DNA from: an uncultured Pseudohongiella sp.
GTDB taxonomy: Bacteria; Pseudomonadota; Gammaproteobacteria; Pseudomonadales; Pseudohongiellaceae
Direction of reading: 5' to 3'
Assembly (NCBI GenBank): GCA_951812715.1
Contig: OX638323.1
Location: 2,522,577 to 2,586,576, forward strand
DNA length: 64,000 bases
This document shows positions 8,038 to 17,306 of this stretch, one piece after another (the first letter of the stretch is position 1; every line of letters starts with the position of its first letter). The notes below the pieces were generated by a model. The model was not told the origin of the DNA. It made no database searches and worked only from the letters and a program-made list of their open reading frames with translations. The position numbers and the translations under genes were made by a program.

Positions 8038-10707
8038 CTAGCGCTGGGCGGCGTCCATTTTCCCCGGATCGATTTCCAGCTCGCTGGTTTTCGAGGCTAA
8101 CTCGGCCGCGTCGATTTTCCCGGCTCGATACAGTCCCACCAGGGCGGCTTGACAGACATAGTCCGCGCTGACTTCGAACCAGTTACGCAAATCCGCCCGG
8201 GTTTCACACAGGCCGTAGCCGTCGGTGCCGAGCACGAGGTAGTTGTCCGGCATCCAGCGGGCGATGGAATTCGGCAACGCCTTCATGTAGTCCGTGGCGG
8301 CGACTACCACGCTGTCTGAGTCGGGGAAAAGGCGCCGAATGCGCGGGGTTTGCTGTTGCGCCGCGGGATGCAGACGATTGTGCCGCTCACAGGATTCCGC
8401 TTCCCGGTACAACTCGTTGTAGCTGGTAACGCTCCAGACCGCCGACGCATAGCCCCATTCCCGCAGCCGTTCCCGAGCTTGCAACACTTGCTGCATGATC
8501 GATCCGGAACCGAGCAGATGTACCGCGCAGCCCGCGGCGGGCGCATCCGCGTCGAACAAATACGCCCCGGCCAGAATTCCTTCTTGCGCATTCTCTTCTT
8601 CCGGCAGGGCTGGCATCGGGTAGTTTTCGTTGTAGGCGGTTATGTAATAGAAAACGTTCTCCTGCTCCTCGTACATGCGCCGGATGCCCTCCCGCACAAT
8701 CACCGCCATCTCATAGGCAAAGGCTGGGTCATAGCTCTTCAGGTTCGGGACCGTACTGGCCAAAATCTGGGAGTGCCCGTCCTGGTGCTGCAAGCCTTCG
8801 CCGTTCAGCGTAGTACGCCCGGCGGTGCCGCCGATCAGGAAGCCCCGGCAAAGCATGTCGCCGCAGGACCAGATCATGTCGCCCACGCGCTGAAAGCCGA
8901 AGATCGAATAGAAGAAATAGAACGGCACCATCGGCAGGCCGTGAATCGACCACGCTGTTCCTGCCGCGAGGAAGGACGCCATGGCGCCGGTTTCGCAGAT
9001 GCCTTCCTGCAGAATCTGCCCGTCTTCCGCCTCGCGATAGGCGATGGCGGTTTCGGCGTCTACCGGGGTGTAACGTTGGCCTTGCAGGGAAAAGATTCCG
9101 GCGATGCGGAACAGGCCTTCGAGGCCGAATGTGCGCGCCTCGTCCGGGACGATGGGCACGATATAGCGTTTCAGGGATTTCTCGCGCAGCAGAATCGAAA
9201 GTATCCGCACCAGGCACAAGGTGGTGGATTGCGGCCGTTTGAGACGGCCAAGCAGGCTTTTGAAGACCTCCAGCGGCGGCGCCGCAAGCGCGGCGCATTC
9301 GCTATTGCGCGCGGGCAGAGCTCCGCCCAGAGCCTGCCGCCGGGCTTTCAGATAGCGCACTTCGGGGCTTGCGTCCGGCGGGCGGTAGTAGGCCGCTTGG
9401 CGCGCATCCTCATCGCTGAGCGGAATGCCGAGGGAACGGGCGATTTCGACCCGCTGATCCGGACTGATGTTCTTCTTCTGATGCGCCGCATTGCTGCCGG
9501 CGGCGCCGGCCACGCCGTCGCCCTTGACGGTCTTGACGAGGATAACGACGGGCTTCTGCGCGCGAATCGCGCGTTCATAGGCGGCGTAGAGTTTGACTAC
9601 GTCCTGACCGCCGCGCTTGATTTCCCGCACCTGTTCGTCGGTGAGAGCGTTCATCATCGCTTCGAGTTCGGGGTTGCCGTCTACCCAGAGTTCCCGCTGC
9701 CGATCTCCGGGCAGTACAGAATAGCGCTGATAGTCGCCGTCCAGACACTCTTCCATGCGTCGGCGCAAGGCGCCGTTTACGTCGCGGGCGAGCAGCCGGT
9801 CCCAGCCGCCGCCCCAGATGACCTTGATGACTTCCCAGCCCGAGCCGAGAAAAGAAGCTTCCAGTTCCTGGATGATCTTGCCATTGCCACGCACCGGTCC
9901 GTCCAGCCGTTGTAGATTGCAGTTCACGACAAAAATCAGATTATCCAGACCTTCCCTGGCGGCGATATTGATCGTGCCGAGGACTTCCGGCTCGTCGGTT
10001 TCGCCATCGCCAATAAAGCACCAGACCTTGCCGCCCCGTTTCGGCTTCAGACCGCGATTCTCAAGATACCTGGCGAAGCGCGCCTGATAGATTGCCGTTG
10101 GCGTCGACAACCCCATGGATGCATTGGCGATCTGCCAGTAACTCGGCATTGATCGAGGGTGGGGGTAGGAGGCAAGACCACCTTCGGGTTTGAGTTCGCG
10201 GCGGTAGTTGTTCATGAGCGCGTCGTCGAGTACGCCTTCGAGCCATGATCGGGCGTAGACGCCGGTAGCCGCGTGTGGCTGCGGAATCACCAGATCGCCG
10301 CCGTAGTCCGCTGATTGCCGGCGGAAGAAGTGGTTGAAGCCGACTTCCAACTGTGTGGCGGCCGATGCGTAGGTGGCGATATGGCCACCGAGACCCAGTT
10401 TTGCGTCACCGCCTCGCAGTACCATGACCATGGCGTTCCAGCGCAGGATGTTTTCCAGCCGTTGTTCGACTTGCCGGTCGCCGGGATACTCCGGCTGTTC
10501 CTGCACCGGAATCGTGTTCACATAGGGCGTATTGAAGGCCGGCAGGATTGCCGGAACCGGGCATTCGCGGGAGCGCCAGTCTCGCAAACTGTCAAGAATG
10601 CTGCCGACTCCTGCTGGACCGTATTGCTCGTGGACGTTCTTTATCGCCTCCAGCCATTCCTTTCTGTCCTGTTCGATGGCTGGGTCGGGGGGTAGTTTTG
10701 CGTTCAT
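8038..10707 (-). CDS. aceE: Pyruvate dehydrogenase E1 component, homodimeric type
   Basis: E1 subunit of the pyruvate dehydrogenase complex: thiamine-diphosphate-dependent decarboxylation of pyruvate and acetyl transfer to E2 lipoyl groups. The 889 residues match the gammaproteobacterial homodimeric enzyme. The thiamine diphosphate motif GDGETDEPEVLG...NCN is near residues 230-260, and IAREGLDN, GRTTLNGEGLQHQDGHS and YGLCETRADLRNWFEV are conserved blocks. The ATG at 10707 begins MNAKLPPDPA; the upstream extension of the frame is not homologous. It lies 25 bases downstream of the sulfur-transporter gene. No E2 (aceF) or E3 gene follows, which is unusual. Confidence 0.95.
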   Translation of the reverse strand: MNAKLPPDPAIEQDRKEWLEAIKNVHEQYGPAGVGSILDSLRDWRSRECPVPAILPAFNTPYVNTIPVQEQPEYPGDRQVEQRLENILRWNAMVMVLRGGDAKLGLGGHIATYASAATQLEVGFNHFFRRQSADYGGDLVIPQPHAATGVYARSWLEGVLDDALMNNYRRELKPEGGLASYPHPRSMPSYWQIANASMGLSTPTAIYQARFARYLENRGLKPKRGGKVWCFIGDGETDEPEVLGTINIAAREGLDNLIFVVNCNLQRLDGPVRGNGKIIQELEASFLGSGWEVIKVIWGGGWDRLLARDVNGALRRRMEECLDGDYQRYSVLPGDRQRELWVDGNPELEAMMNALTDEQVREIKRGGQDVVKLYAAYERAIRAQKPVVILVKTVKGDGVAGAAGSNAAHQKKNISPDQRVEIARSLGIPLSDEDARQAAYYRPPDASPEVRYLKARRQALGGALPARNSECAALAAPPLEVFKSLLGRLKRPQSTTLCLVRILSILLREKSLKRYIVPIVPDEARTFGLEGLFRIAGIFSLQGQRYTPVDAETAIAYREAEDGQILQEGICETGAMASFLAAGTAWSIHGLPMVPFYFFYSIFGFQRVGDMIWSCGDMLCRGFLIGGTAGRTTLNGEGLQHQDGHSQILASTVPNLKSYDPAFAYEMAVIVREGIRRMYEEQENVFYYITAYNENYPMPALPEEENAQEGILAGAYLFDADAPAAGCAVHLLGSGSIMQQVLQARERLREWGYASAVWSVTSYNELYREAESCERHNRLHPAAQQQTPRIRRLFPDSDSVVVAATDYMKALPNSIARWMPDNYLVLGTDGYGLCETRADLRNWFEVSADYVCQAALVGLYRAGKIDAAELASKTSELEIDPGKMDAAQR

Positions 10708-10732
10708 AGTGCAAGCGGCGAGTCGCTGATCA

Positions 10733-11920
10733 TCAGCGCAATCCAAACAGCGGTCGCATCCGGGTACCCAGAATATTGCCGGCAAACGCCGCGGCGAACC
10801 ATAGCCAGCCATGCATGCTGGTGGAACTGATGCCGCTGAAATAGGCGCCGATGTTGCAGCCGAAAGCAATGCGGGCGCCGTAGCCGAGCAGCAGTCCGCC
10901 GACTACCGCCGCCAGCACCGAACGCGCCGGAATCCGCAACGAGGGGGCAAACTTGTGCGCCACGGTCGCGGCAACGAGAGCGCCGAGCATGATGCCGAAG
11001 TTCATCACCGAGGTGATGTCGCTGAAAACACTGGCATCCAGCGCGGCCTGCAGAGCGGGGCGTTGCCAGTAAGCCCATTGCGAAACGTCGATGCCCAGCG
11101 GCGCCGCCATTTTCGCGCCCCAGAGAGCGAACGCCGAGGTTACGCCCCAAGGGCGCCCCGCGAGCAGCAAGGTGGCGATATTGACCAGCGCCAGGGCCAG
11201 GGCGCCGGCCAGCAGCGGCCAGGGCCCCGTGAGCCAGGCGCGGGACGAAATCGGCCGCCATTCCCGTTCGATGGCGCCATGTCGGGCTTTCTCGTATCGC
11301 GCGGCAAACAGCCAAACCGCGCCGAACAGCAGCAGACTCAACAAAATGCCGCCGCCCGTGCCGAAATTGCCTGCCAGCGATACCGGCGCGAAACCGGGCA
11401 CATCCTGCCATAGCGACCAGTGCCAGGTGCCGACGACCGAGCCGACGACAAAGGCCGCCAAGGTGATGATCATGCGCGCATTGCCGCCGGCGGCGGTAAA
11501 CAATGTGCCGGAAGCGCAGCCGCCGCCAAGTTGCATGCCAAGACCGAACATGAACGCGCCGCAGATCACGGCGAGATTCAATGGCGAAACGTTGCCGCGC
11601 AAGCTGATGCCGCCGACCTCGCCCTGGGCGATCAAGGGCGTGAATACCAGCACCGCCACCGCCATCATGATCATCTGCGCGCGCAGGCCGGCGCTGCGGC
11701 CGCTGCTGATGACTTCGCGCCAGGCGGCGGTGAAGCCGAAGGCAGCATGGTATAGCGCAATACCGGCGCCCAGGCCGACCGCGAACAGGGCGGCCTGCCG
11801 CCAGCCGTGTAAAGCGGCCAGATAAGTGCAGATGCCGGCCGCTCCAGCAGCGGCGGCGAACATGGCGGGGCGGTTAAAGTCCCCGGCCCGGCCGTTGGCG
11901 GCCTCGGCGGCGGTGTTCAT
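10733..11920 (-). CDS. YeeE/YedE family sulfur (thiosulfate) transporter
   Basis: Polytopic membrane protein of 395 residues in the YeeE/YedE (TsuA-like) family, which imports thiosulfate or related sulfur species. Two pseudo-symmetric halves each carry a conserved cysteine loop: GGGCASGTLFTAAGGN near residue 133 and ARIAFGCNIGAYFSG near residue 350. Alternating hydrophobic helices fill the rest. It lies 27 bases after a DUF442-type phosphatase gene and 25 bases before aceE, all on the minus strand. DUF442 domains recur in sulfur metabolism, which supports a sulfur role. The exact substrate cannot be read from sequence. Confidence 0.85.
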   Translation of the reverse strand: MNTAAEAANGRAGDFNRPAMFAAAAGAAGICTYLAALHGWRQAALFAVGLGAGIALYHAAFGFTAAWREVISSGRSAGLRAQMIMMAVAVLVFTPLIAQGEVGGISLRGNVSPLNLAVICGAFMFGLGMQLGGGCASGTLFTAAGGNARMIITLAAFVVGSVVGTWHWSLWQDVPGFAPVSLAGNFGTGGGILLSLLLFGAVWLFAARYEKARHGAIEREWRPISSRAWLTGPWPLLAGALALALVNIATLLLAGRPWGVTSAFALWGAKMAAPLGIDVSQWAYWQRPALQAALDASVFSDITSVMNFGIMLGALVAATVAHKFAPSLRIPARSVLAAVVGGLLLGYGARIAFGCNIGAYFSGISSTSMHGWLWFAAAFAGNILGTRMRPLFGLR

Positions 11921-11947
11921 GTTTTCACCTTAACCGTAGCGCCGTTG

Positions 11948-12472
11948 CTATTGCAGGATTTCGCGCACGGTTTCTTCCATGCGCGTCATGCCCCAGCGGC
12001 GGCCTTCGGCCAGGGCATCCTCCAGGCTGGCGCCGCCGTCTCGGGCGGTCATCGCGCGCAGGGCGCCGACGCGGTTGCTGCTACCGCAATGCAGCAGCAC
12101 GGGCTGGCCGTCGAGTTGCGCGAGCAATTGATCCAGTGTCTGGGCGTTATCGCTGGTGACGCCGTCAGCGCCGGCGACGGGAATGGAATGGAATTCCATG
12201 CCGGCGGAATTGACCAGATCGGATTCATCCCAGTCGATTTCCCCATCGGCGCGCAAGCTGACGACGTGGCGGATGCCAGCGTCGGCCAAGGTCTGAATCT
12301 GTTCCGATGTGGGTTGGCCGCTAGCGAAAACCATTTCTTCCGGCGCTCTGAAATTGGTGATCTCCGCGCTTTCCAGCGCTTCCCTGTCAACCTGGTACCG
12401 AGGGCCGCAAGCGGCGAGAACCAGCGTGAAAACCGAAATCAGCAATGCAGTGACAGGTGTGCGAACGTGCAT
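11948..12472 (-). CDS. DUF442 / beta-lactamase-hydrolase-like phosphatase lipoprotein
   Basis: Small predicted lipoprotein (174 residues). The leader MHVRTPVTALLISVFTLVLA is followed by the lipobox cysteine. The rest has a dual-specificity phosphatase-like fold with the active-site loop HCGSSNRVG (HCxxxxxR) near residue 130, and the family block FASGQPTSEQIQTLADAG near residue 50. This DUF442 (BLH) domain is found alone and fused to sulfur dioxygenases and rhodaneses. Together with the adjacent YeeE-type transporter it suggests envelope sulfur or persulfide handling, which is inference from context only. Confidence 0.75.
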   Translation of the reverse strand: MHVRTPVTALLISVFTLVLAACGPRYQVDREALESAEITNFRAPEEMVFASGQPTSEQIQTLADAGIRHVVSLRADGEIDWDESDLVNSAGMEFHSIPVAGADGVTSDNAQTLDQLLAQLDGQPVLLHCGSSNRVGALRAMTARDGGASLEDALAEGRRWGMTRMEETVREILQ

Positions 12473-12600
12473 TATGGAATCCTCTGGATTACAAGTCGCG
12501 TTTCAAATGGGGATAAGTATTGTGCGGCAAACCCGCGGTCAACTCAATGCGGTGTGCGGGTCGACCCGACGGCGACTCACGCCGTGTAGGCCTCAAAACC

Positions 12601-12636
12601 GTCATTCCGCGCGGAGCGAAGCGGAGTCGCGGAATC
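12601..12636 (+). repeat. Dispersed GTCATTCCGCGCG repeat, full-length copy
   Basis: A 36-base element starting GTCATTCCGCGCGGAGCGAA and ending GAGTCGCGGAATC. Its ends are partly self-complementary (ATTCCGCG with CGCGGAAT), so it can form a hairpin. The same sequence occurs inverted at 43302-43337, split at 42492-42603, and as the final unit of the tandem array at 46211-46431. It lies between two minus-strand genes. Confidence 0.8.
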
Positions 12637-12668
12637 TCCGCGGGAGCGCTCTACCAAGCCTCGGGCCA

Positions 12669-13178
12669 TTATTCGGCCAGAAAGCGCTTGATCAGGCGAG
12701 CGTCCCGGCCGACGCAGCCGGTGCTGTTGCGGTAAATATACTCGGCGCTGGCCGCGGCGATGGCGTCGCCCTTGCGCACGGTTTGGCGGAAAGTCTCGAT
12801 TTCCATCGGCGGCAAGCCGCGATTCTGGTAGATGCCGATCAGCAGCGTCAATTCCCTTTCACTGAGATGGTCGGCCAGGATACGGGCGATGCCATCGGCG
12901 AAATTCTCCCAAGCGTAGTTGCGGCTATAACATTCGGTGATAGCGTCGCGGACATGCTTGGGCAGCGAACGGTCGGCGGAACTGGCGACGATGAGGGAAT
13001 AGGTGCGGATGATATCCCTGGCTTGTTGCCGGGAAGCTGATTCGAACAATTCGCCCGTACCCGTCACCCGCAGCAGCCGGTTGGCTTCGTCGATGGATCC
13101 GTCTTCGGCAACCGCCGGTCGCCAGATCAGGCAGGCGATGAGAAATGCGGCCGCGGCGCCGGGGAAGAATCGCCGCAT
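12669..13178 (-). CDS. Small secreted protein of unknown function (possibly DUF2059-like)
   Basis: About 169 residues from MRRFFPGAAAAFLIACL. A signal peptide ends near RPAVA. The mature part is predominantly helical with a block RLLRVTGTGELFESASRQQA that loosely recalls DUF2059 proteins, whose role is unknown. Two cysteines (EC near 80, GC near 157) could form a disulfide. Alternative starts at 13196 and 13202 add a few residues; the chosen ATG has a GGAA sequence about eight bases upstream and a well-formed signal peptide. Family assignment is tentative. Confidence 0.55.
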   Translation of the reverse strand: MRRFFPGAAAAFLIACLIWRPAVAEDGSIDEANRLLRVTGTGELFESASRQQARDIIRTYSLIVASSADRSLPKHVRDAITECYSRNYAWENFADGIARILADHLSERELTLLIGIYQNRGLPPMEIETFRQTVRKGDAIAAASAEYIYRNSTGCVGRDARLIKRFLAE

Positions 13179-13315
13179 GTTCAATTTCCGGACCATCTGC
13201 ATGGCGTTCAATTCAAGGATTTTCCAAACGGTTCCTGCCTTGAATTTTCGAGTCCCGTAAACGGCGTTTGAGCACCGGAACGCCACATTTCCGCACGAAT
13301 CGAAAAATCGGGAAG

Positions 13316-13392
13316 TGGTCGGAATGGCAGGATTTGAACCTGCGACCCCTGCCTCCCGAAGGCAGTGCTCTACCAGGCTGAGCTACACTCCG
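13316..13392 (-). tRNA. tRNA-Pro (anticodon CGG)
   Basis: Minus-strand cloverleaf of 77 bases. The acceptor CGGAGTG pairs with CATTCCG, D-arm GCTC...GAGC, anticodon stem CTGCC/GGCAG around TTCGGGA (anticodon CGG), and T-arm GCAGG-TTCAAAT-CCTGC. The discriminator A and an encoded CCA end at 13316. It reads proline codon CCG, common in GC-rich genomes. Confidence 0.95.
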
Positions 13393-13430
13393 ACACCCGC
13401 ATTCCCGGCAGAGGGAAATCGCGTCAGCGA

Positions 13431-13436
13431 ATTATA
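13431..13436 (-). promoter_or_regulatory. Candidate -10 box for tRNA-Pro
   Basis: A perfect TATAAT lies on the minus strand 39 bases upstream of the mature tRNA 5' end. No good -35 box is visible at 16-19 bases, only a weak ATTAGGA-like stretch, so the assignment rests on the -10 alone. Confidence 0.4.
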
Positions 13437-13718
13437 GGCCACCGCTCCCACTTCTCCTAATTTTCACAGTGAGACCTATAACAGCGAAATACGAGTTTCG
13501 GACAGTTCCGCCGCAGTCCACGCATCAGCCGCTGACTAGAATATTTGTTCGCATAAATTGTTATCCATTGAAATTGGCGTCAATATGGATAGCGGCTGAC
13601 GCCGCCGGATTTCTTCGGCCCGAAGCATTAGATTGCAGGCGATGCTGTAAAATCAAACTGTTGCCGATGCAGACACGGATACCGTTCGCGTCAGATTTCA
13701 GACCATTCAGGTGGATCA

Positions 13719-15260
13719 TTGAACAAAAATCTTCCGCGAGCCCTGTATCGGGCGGAGCAGGTTCGCGAGCTTGACCGGCTTGCCCTGGAAGAACTCGGCA
13801 TCGACGAATTCGAGCTGATGCAAAGGGCGGGCGCCGCGGCCTTTTCCCGCTTGCAGGAGCGCTGGCGGCGCGCCCGCAGCCTGCTGGTATTCGTCGGCGG
13901 CGGCAATAACGGCGGCGATGGCTATGTCATCGCGGCGCTTGCCGCCGCGCTGGGCCTTGAAGTGCAGGTGGTATACCTGTTGGATCCGGGCAAGCTAACG
14001 GGGGCCGCCGCTCGCGCCTGGGGCATGGCGGCGGCAAGAAACGCGGCCATGTGTTCGTTCGCGGATTTCCAGTCCCGGCAATGGCAGGATTTTGATCTGG
14101 TCGTAGACGCCCTGTTCGGCACCGGATTGAATCGCGCCGCCGCGGATGCCTGGCTGGAGGCAATCGAATGGATCAACGGCAGCGATCTGCCAGTTCTGGC
14201 GGTGGACATTCCCAGCGGCCTGCATGCCGATACCGGTGCGCCCCTGGGCGCCGCGGTGCGCGCGGAGCTGACGGTTACCTTCATCGGCATGAAACGGGGC
14301 CTGCTCACACATCAGGGTCCGGATTGTACCGGTGAACTGATTTTCGACGATCTGGACGCGCCGGCGAAGATTCATAGCGCCGGCGGGTCCACGGCAGCCG
14401 AAGTCAGACGTATCGATATTCATTCCACCGCCGCTTTCCTGCCCCAGCGCAAACCCGCGGCGCACAAGGGCAGCAATGGTCACGTGCTGTTGCTCGGGGG
14501 CGATCATGGCATGGGCGGCGCCATAATCATGGCAGCGGAGGCCGCGTTGCGCAGCGGCGCCGGATTGGTCAGCGTGGTGACCAGATCCGAGCACCGCCCG
14601 GCCTTGCTCGCGCGGCGTCCAGAGATTATGGTCACGGGTACTGAAGATGGCAGGGTGGATCTGCCTGCATTGTTCGACCGGGCCAGCACCATCGTCATCG
14701 GCCCGGGGCTAGGGCTCGGCGACTGGTCGCGGAATCTGTGGCAGGCCGTGCTGGCGGCGCAATCAACGCGCGGCATTCCGCTGGTGGTGGATGCGGACGC
14801 GTTACGGCTATTGGCGCAAAAGGCCGTGCCCGATGCCGAAGTACAACACGACGGCTGGGTTCTGACGCCGCATCCAGGCGAAGCCGCCGCGCTGCTGCGG
14901 ACCAGTGTCGAGGAAGTGCAGCGGGATCGCTTCGCGGCGGTCGCCGAATTGCAGCGCCGATTCGGCGGCTGTTGCCTGCTCAAGGGCGCGGGCAGCCTGA
15001 TTTGCGCGCCTGGCCGGCCGCGGCGCTTCAAGCTGTGTTCCGAAGGCAATCCGGGCATGGCCAGCGCAGGCATGGGAGATGTGCTCAGTGGTATCATTGC
15101 GGGACTGCACGCGCAGGGTCTGTCCCTAGAAGACAGTCTGTGCTGCGCGGTTTGCGTACATGGCGAAGCCGCGGATCTGGCCGTGCGCGACGCCGGCCAG
15201 CGCGGTCTGATCGCCTCCGAATTGATGCCCTTTATCAGACAACTCGTCAATCCGTGCTAA
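13719..15260 (+). CDS. nnr: Bifunctional NAD(P)H-hydrate epimerase / ADP-dependent dehydratase
   Basis: Repairs hydrated NADH and NADPH: the N-terminal half epimerises the S and R hydrates and the C-terminal half dehydrates S-NAD(P)HX using ADP. The epimerase domain covers residues 1-220 with GGGNNGGDGYV near residue 50. The dehydratase domain covers 230-513 with LTPHPGEAAALL near residue 382 and NPGMASAGMGDVLSGIIAG near residue 446. Start is TTG at 13719 preceded by AGGTGG. It is the first gene of the housekeeping run and abuts tsaE directly. E. coli has the same fusion (YjeF) next to tsaE. Confidence 0.95.
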   Translation: MNKNLPRALYRAEQVRELDRLALEELGIDEFELMQRAGAAAFSRLQERWRRARSLLVFVGGGNNGGDGYVIAALAAALGLEVQVVYLLDPGKLTGAAARAWGMAAARNAAMCSFADFQSRQWQDFDLVVDALFGTGLNRAAADAWLEAIEWINGSDLPVLAVDIPSGLHADTGAPLGAAVRAELTVTFIGMKRGLLTHQGPDCTGELIFDDLDAPAKIHSAGGSTAAEVRRIDIHSTAAFLPQRKPAAHKGSNGHVLLLGGDHGMGGAIIMAAEAALRSGAGLVSVVTRSEHRPALLARRPEIMVTGTEDGRVDLPALFDRASTIVIGPGLGLGDWSRNLWQAVLAAQSTRGIPLVVDADALRLLAQKAVPDAEVQHDGWVLTPHPGEAAALLRTSVEEVQRDRFAAVAELQRRFGGCCLLKGAGSLICAPGRPRRFKLCSEGNPGMASAGMGDVLSGIIAGLHAQGLSLEDSLCCAVCVHGEAADLAVRDAGQRGLIASELMPFIRQLVNPC

Positions 15261-15764
15261 GTGCTTATGAGCAAATTCACCCGACGGCTGGAAAATGAAG
15301 CCGCGACCTTGCGCTTGGGCCGGCGTCTGGCGGTGGCCACCATGGCCAGTGGTCGCGCCAAGGCCGCGAGCGCGACCGTCATTCACCTGCACGGCGATCT
15401 CGGCGCGGGCAAGACTACCCTGGCGCGCGGCATCTTGCGCGGCTACGGTTTCGATGGACCGGTAAAAAGCCCCACCTATACGCTGGTCGAACCCTATGAA
15501 CTTGCCCAACACCGGATTTACCACTTCGATCTGTACCGCCTGACCGACCCCGGTGAAGTGGAATTCCTTGGCGCGGAGGATTACTTTTCGGGCAACAGCC
15601 TGTGCATTTTTGAATGGGCGCGGCGCGGCGGCGCGCGGATTCCCGAGGCGGATATCGAAGTGGAACTGCGCAGGGCGGGCGTGGGGCGCGATGTCGAATG
15701 CACGGCGCGCTCCGGTTCGGGGGCTGAAATAGTCAAGAAACTGCGGGGCGGGGTCGATGTTTAG
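15261..15764 (+). CDS. tsaE: tRNA threonylcarbamoyladenosine biosynthesis ATPase TsaE
   Basis: ATPase required, with TsaB, TsaC and TsaD, to make threonylcarbamoyladenosine at position 37 of ANN-decoding tRNAs. It has Walker A GDLGAGKTTLARG near residue 48, KSPTYTLVEPY near residue 71 and HFDLYRL near residue 90. About 165 residues, normal length. The GTG at 15261 directly follows the nnr stop; ATG at 15267 is an equally likely start. Its last eight bases overlap the amidase start. Confidence 0.95.
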   Translation: MLMSKFTRRLENEAATLRLGRRLAVATMASGRAKAASATVIHLHGDLGAGKTTLARGILRGYGFDGPVKSPTYTLVEPYELAQHRIYHFDLYRLTDPGEVEFLGAEDYFSGNSLCIFEWARRGGARIPEADIEVELRRAGVGRDVECTARSGSGAEIVKKLRGGVDV

Positions 15765-17280
15765 AACACTGGAATCCGACACGCTGTACGCCGCCATGAC
15801 GGTATTCTTCCATCGACTGATATTTCTGTCCGCCGCCGCGAGTTGCGCGCTGGGACTATGTCTTGCGCCCGGCGGCCAGGCGCAAGGCGCGGAAGTGGCA
15901 AGCGTCAGGGTTTGGCGCGCGCCGGAGCGGACCCGGATCGTGTTCGATCTCGACGGGGAAGTCAGCTATCAGTTGATCCGGCTCGATCAGGTCGGACAAA
16001 TTCTCATCGATCTGGAAAATTCGACGATCGCTGAATCCATCAACAATATCGGCGAATTGCGGCTAGACGACGGTCCGGTAACCGGACTAAGCCTGGTGGA
16101 AGCGCCGCGGGGCAGCTTGCGCTTCGCTGTCGAGCTGGCCGCTCCGGTGGAGCCCCGGGGATTCACTTTGCCACCGATTCAGCAATATGGCGACCGCCTG
16201 GTGCTGGATCTGTACCACATCGCGCCGGAACCGGTGCCGGCCGGGGAAACTCTCGCGCCGGCAACCGCCGCGCCCGCGCCCGTTATCGCCGATACGGCGC
16301 CGCATCCCTTGCGCGAGATCGTCGTGGCAATCTCGGCCGGCCATGGCGGCGAAGATCCCGGCGCCATGGTAGGCCGCAATCAGGAAAAGGATATTACGCT
16401 TGCGATTTCGCGCTATCTGTACGACCGCCTGCTGGCGACGCCGGGCTATCGGCCGGTAATGATCCGCGAAGGCGATTACTCGGTCGCGCTGCGGCGCCGG
16501 GCCGAGATCGCCCGGCGCCATCGGGCGGATCTGCTGGTCGCTATCCACGCGGATTCCTATCGCTCGAACAGCGCCAGCGGACTGACCATATACGCCCTGT
16601 CCGGCGACCGCGCCGACCGGGAAAACGCCGGTCGGGTCGCGCGCAAGGAAAACACCGCGGACCTGATCGCGGGAGTGGACAGCGATCTGCGGTTGGGTGA
16701 ATTCGACGATGATGTGGCGCTGACGCTGGTATCGGTGCATATGGGCTGGAGCCTGGAACAGAGCCAGCTTGCCGGCGCCCATATTCTGCAAGCCGCGGGC
16801 GACGTAACGCGACTGCGCCGGGATAAAGTGCAACAGGCTTCGTTACAAGTGTTGAATTCGCCGGATATCCCCTCGATCCTTATCGAAACCGGCTACATGA
16901 CCAATCCCGCGGAACTGGAAAAACTCAAGTCCGCGTCGTTTCAACGACAACTGGCCGGCGCTTTCGCCGCCGGCATCATGAGTTATTTCAGCGAGCGCGC
17001 TCCGGAAGGAACCCTGGTCGCCTGGCGGAAGACGAACGGAGCGGGGGCGGCAGCGCCTTCGACCGATGAAGTAGCCAGTATGGCATCGGCGCTGATCGGC
17101 GCGCGGGAACAGGCCGGCGCCGCCGAAGCAACGCCTGCCCATACCTACGTGGTCCGGCGAGGTGATACACTATCCGAAATCGCGAACCGCTACTCGGTAA
17201 GCCTGTTGCGCCTGCGCGAGGCGAACGATCTGACCAGCGACCGGATCGCCGTGGGCAGTGAATTGAAAATTCCCCGTTAA
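15757..17280 (+). CDS. amiC: N-acetylmuramoyl-L-alanine amidase AmiC type, with LysM
   Basis: Periplasmic cell-wall amidase that cleaves septal peptidoglycan between muramic acid and the stem peptide. Order of domains in 507 residues: signal peptide, AMIN septal-targeting domain (about 45-160), Amidase_3 (about 185-415) and a C-terminal LysM domain (about 460-505, VVRRGDTLSEIANRYSVS). Zinc and catalytic residues lie in SAGHGGEDPGA, AIHADSYR and LIETGYMTNPAELEKL. ATG at 15757 overlaps tsaE; ATG at 15796 would start closer to the hydrophobic leader (MTVFFHRLIFL). AmiB/AmiC-type genes next to mutL are standard in Gammaproteobacteria. Confidence 0.93.
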   Translation: MFRTLESDTLYAAMTVFFHRLIFLSAAASCALGLCLAPGGQAQGAEVASVRVWRAPERTRIVFDLDGEVSYQLIRLDQVGQILIDLENSTIAESINNIGELRLDDGPVTGLSLVEAPRGSLRFAVELAAPVEPRGFTLPPIQQYGDRLVLDLYHIAPEPVPAGETLAPATAAPAPVIADTAPHPLREIVVAISAGHGGEDPGAMVGRNQEKDITLAISRYLYDRLLATPGYRPVMIREGDYSVALRRRAEIARRHRADLLVAIHADSYRSNSASGLTIYALSGDRADRENAGRVARKENTADLIAGVDSDLRLGEFDDDVALTLVSVHMGWSLEQSQLAGAHILQAAGDVTRLRRDKVQQASLQVLNSPDIPSILIETGYMTNPAELEKLKSASFQRQLAGAFAAGIMSYFSERAPEGTLVAWRKTNGAGAAAPSTDEVASMASALIGAREQAGAAEATPAHTYVVRRGDTLSEIANRYSVSLLRLREANDLTSDRIAVGSELKIPR

Positions 17281-17306
17281 GGAAGCTCTGATTTACCGGA
17301 GCTTCC
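17281..17306 (+). terminator. Hairpin after amiC
   Basis: Directly after the amiC stop, GGAAGCTC pairs perfectly with GAGCTTCC across a ten-base loop. No run of T follows, so it may be a weak or Rho-assisted terminator, or an RNA-stability element within the operon. The remaining 195 bases before mutL hold no gene I can support. Confidence 0.4.

Noticed and set aside
8350..9915. 521-codon plus-strand open frame opposite aceE
   Set aside because: Exact shadow of conserved AceE codons; translation matches no family.
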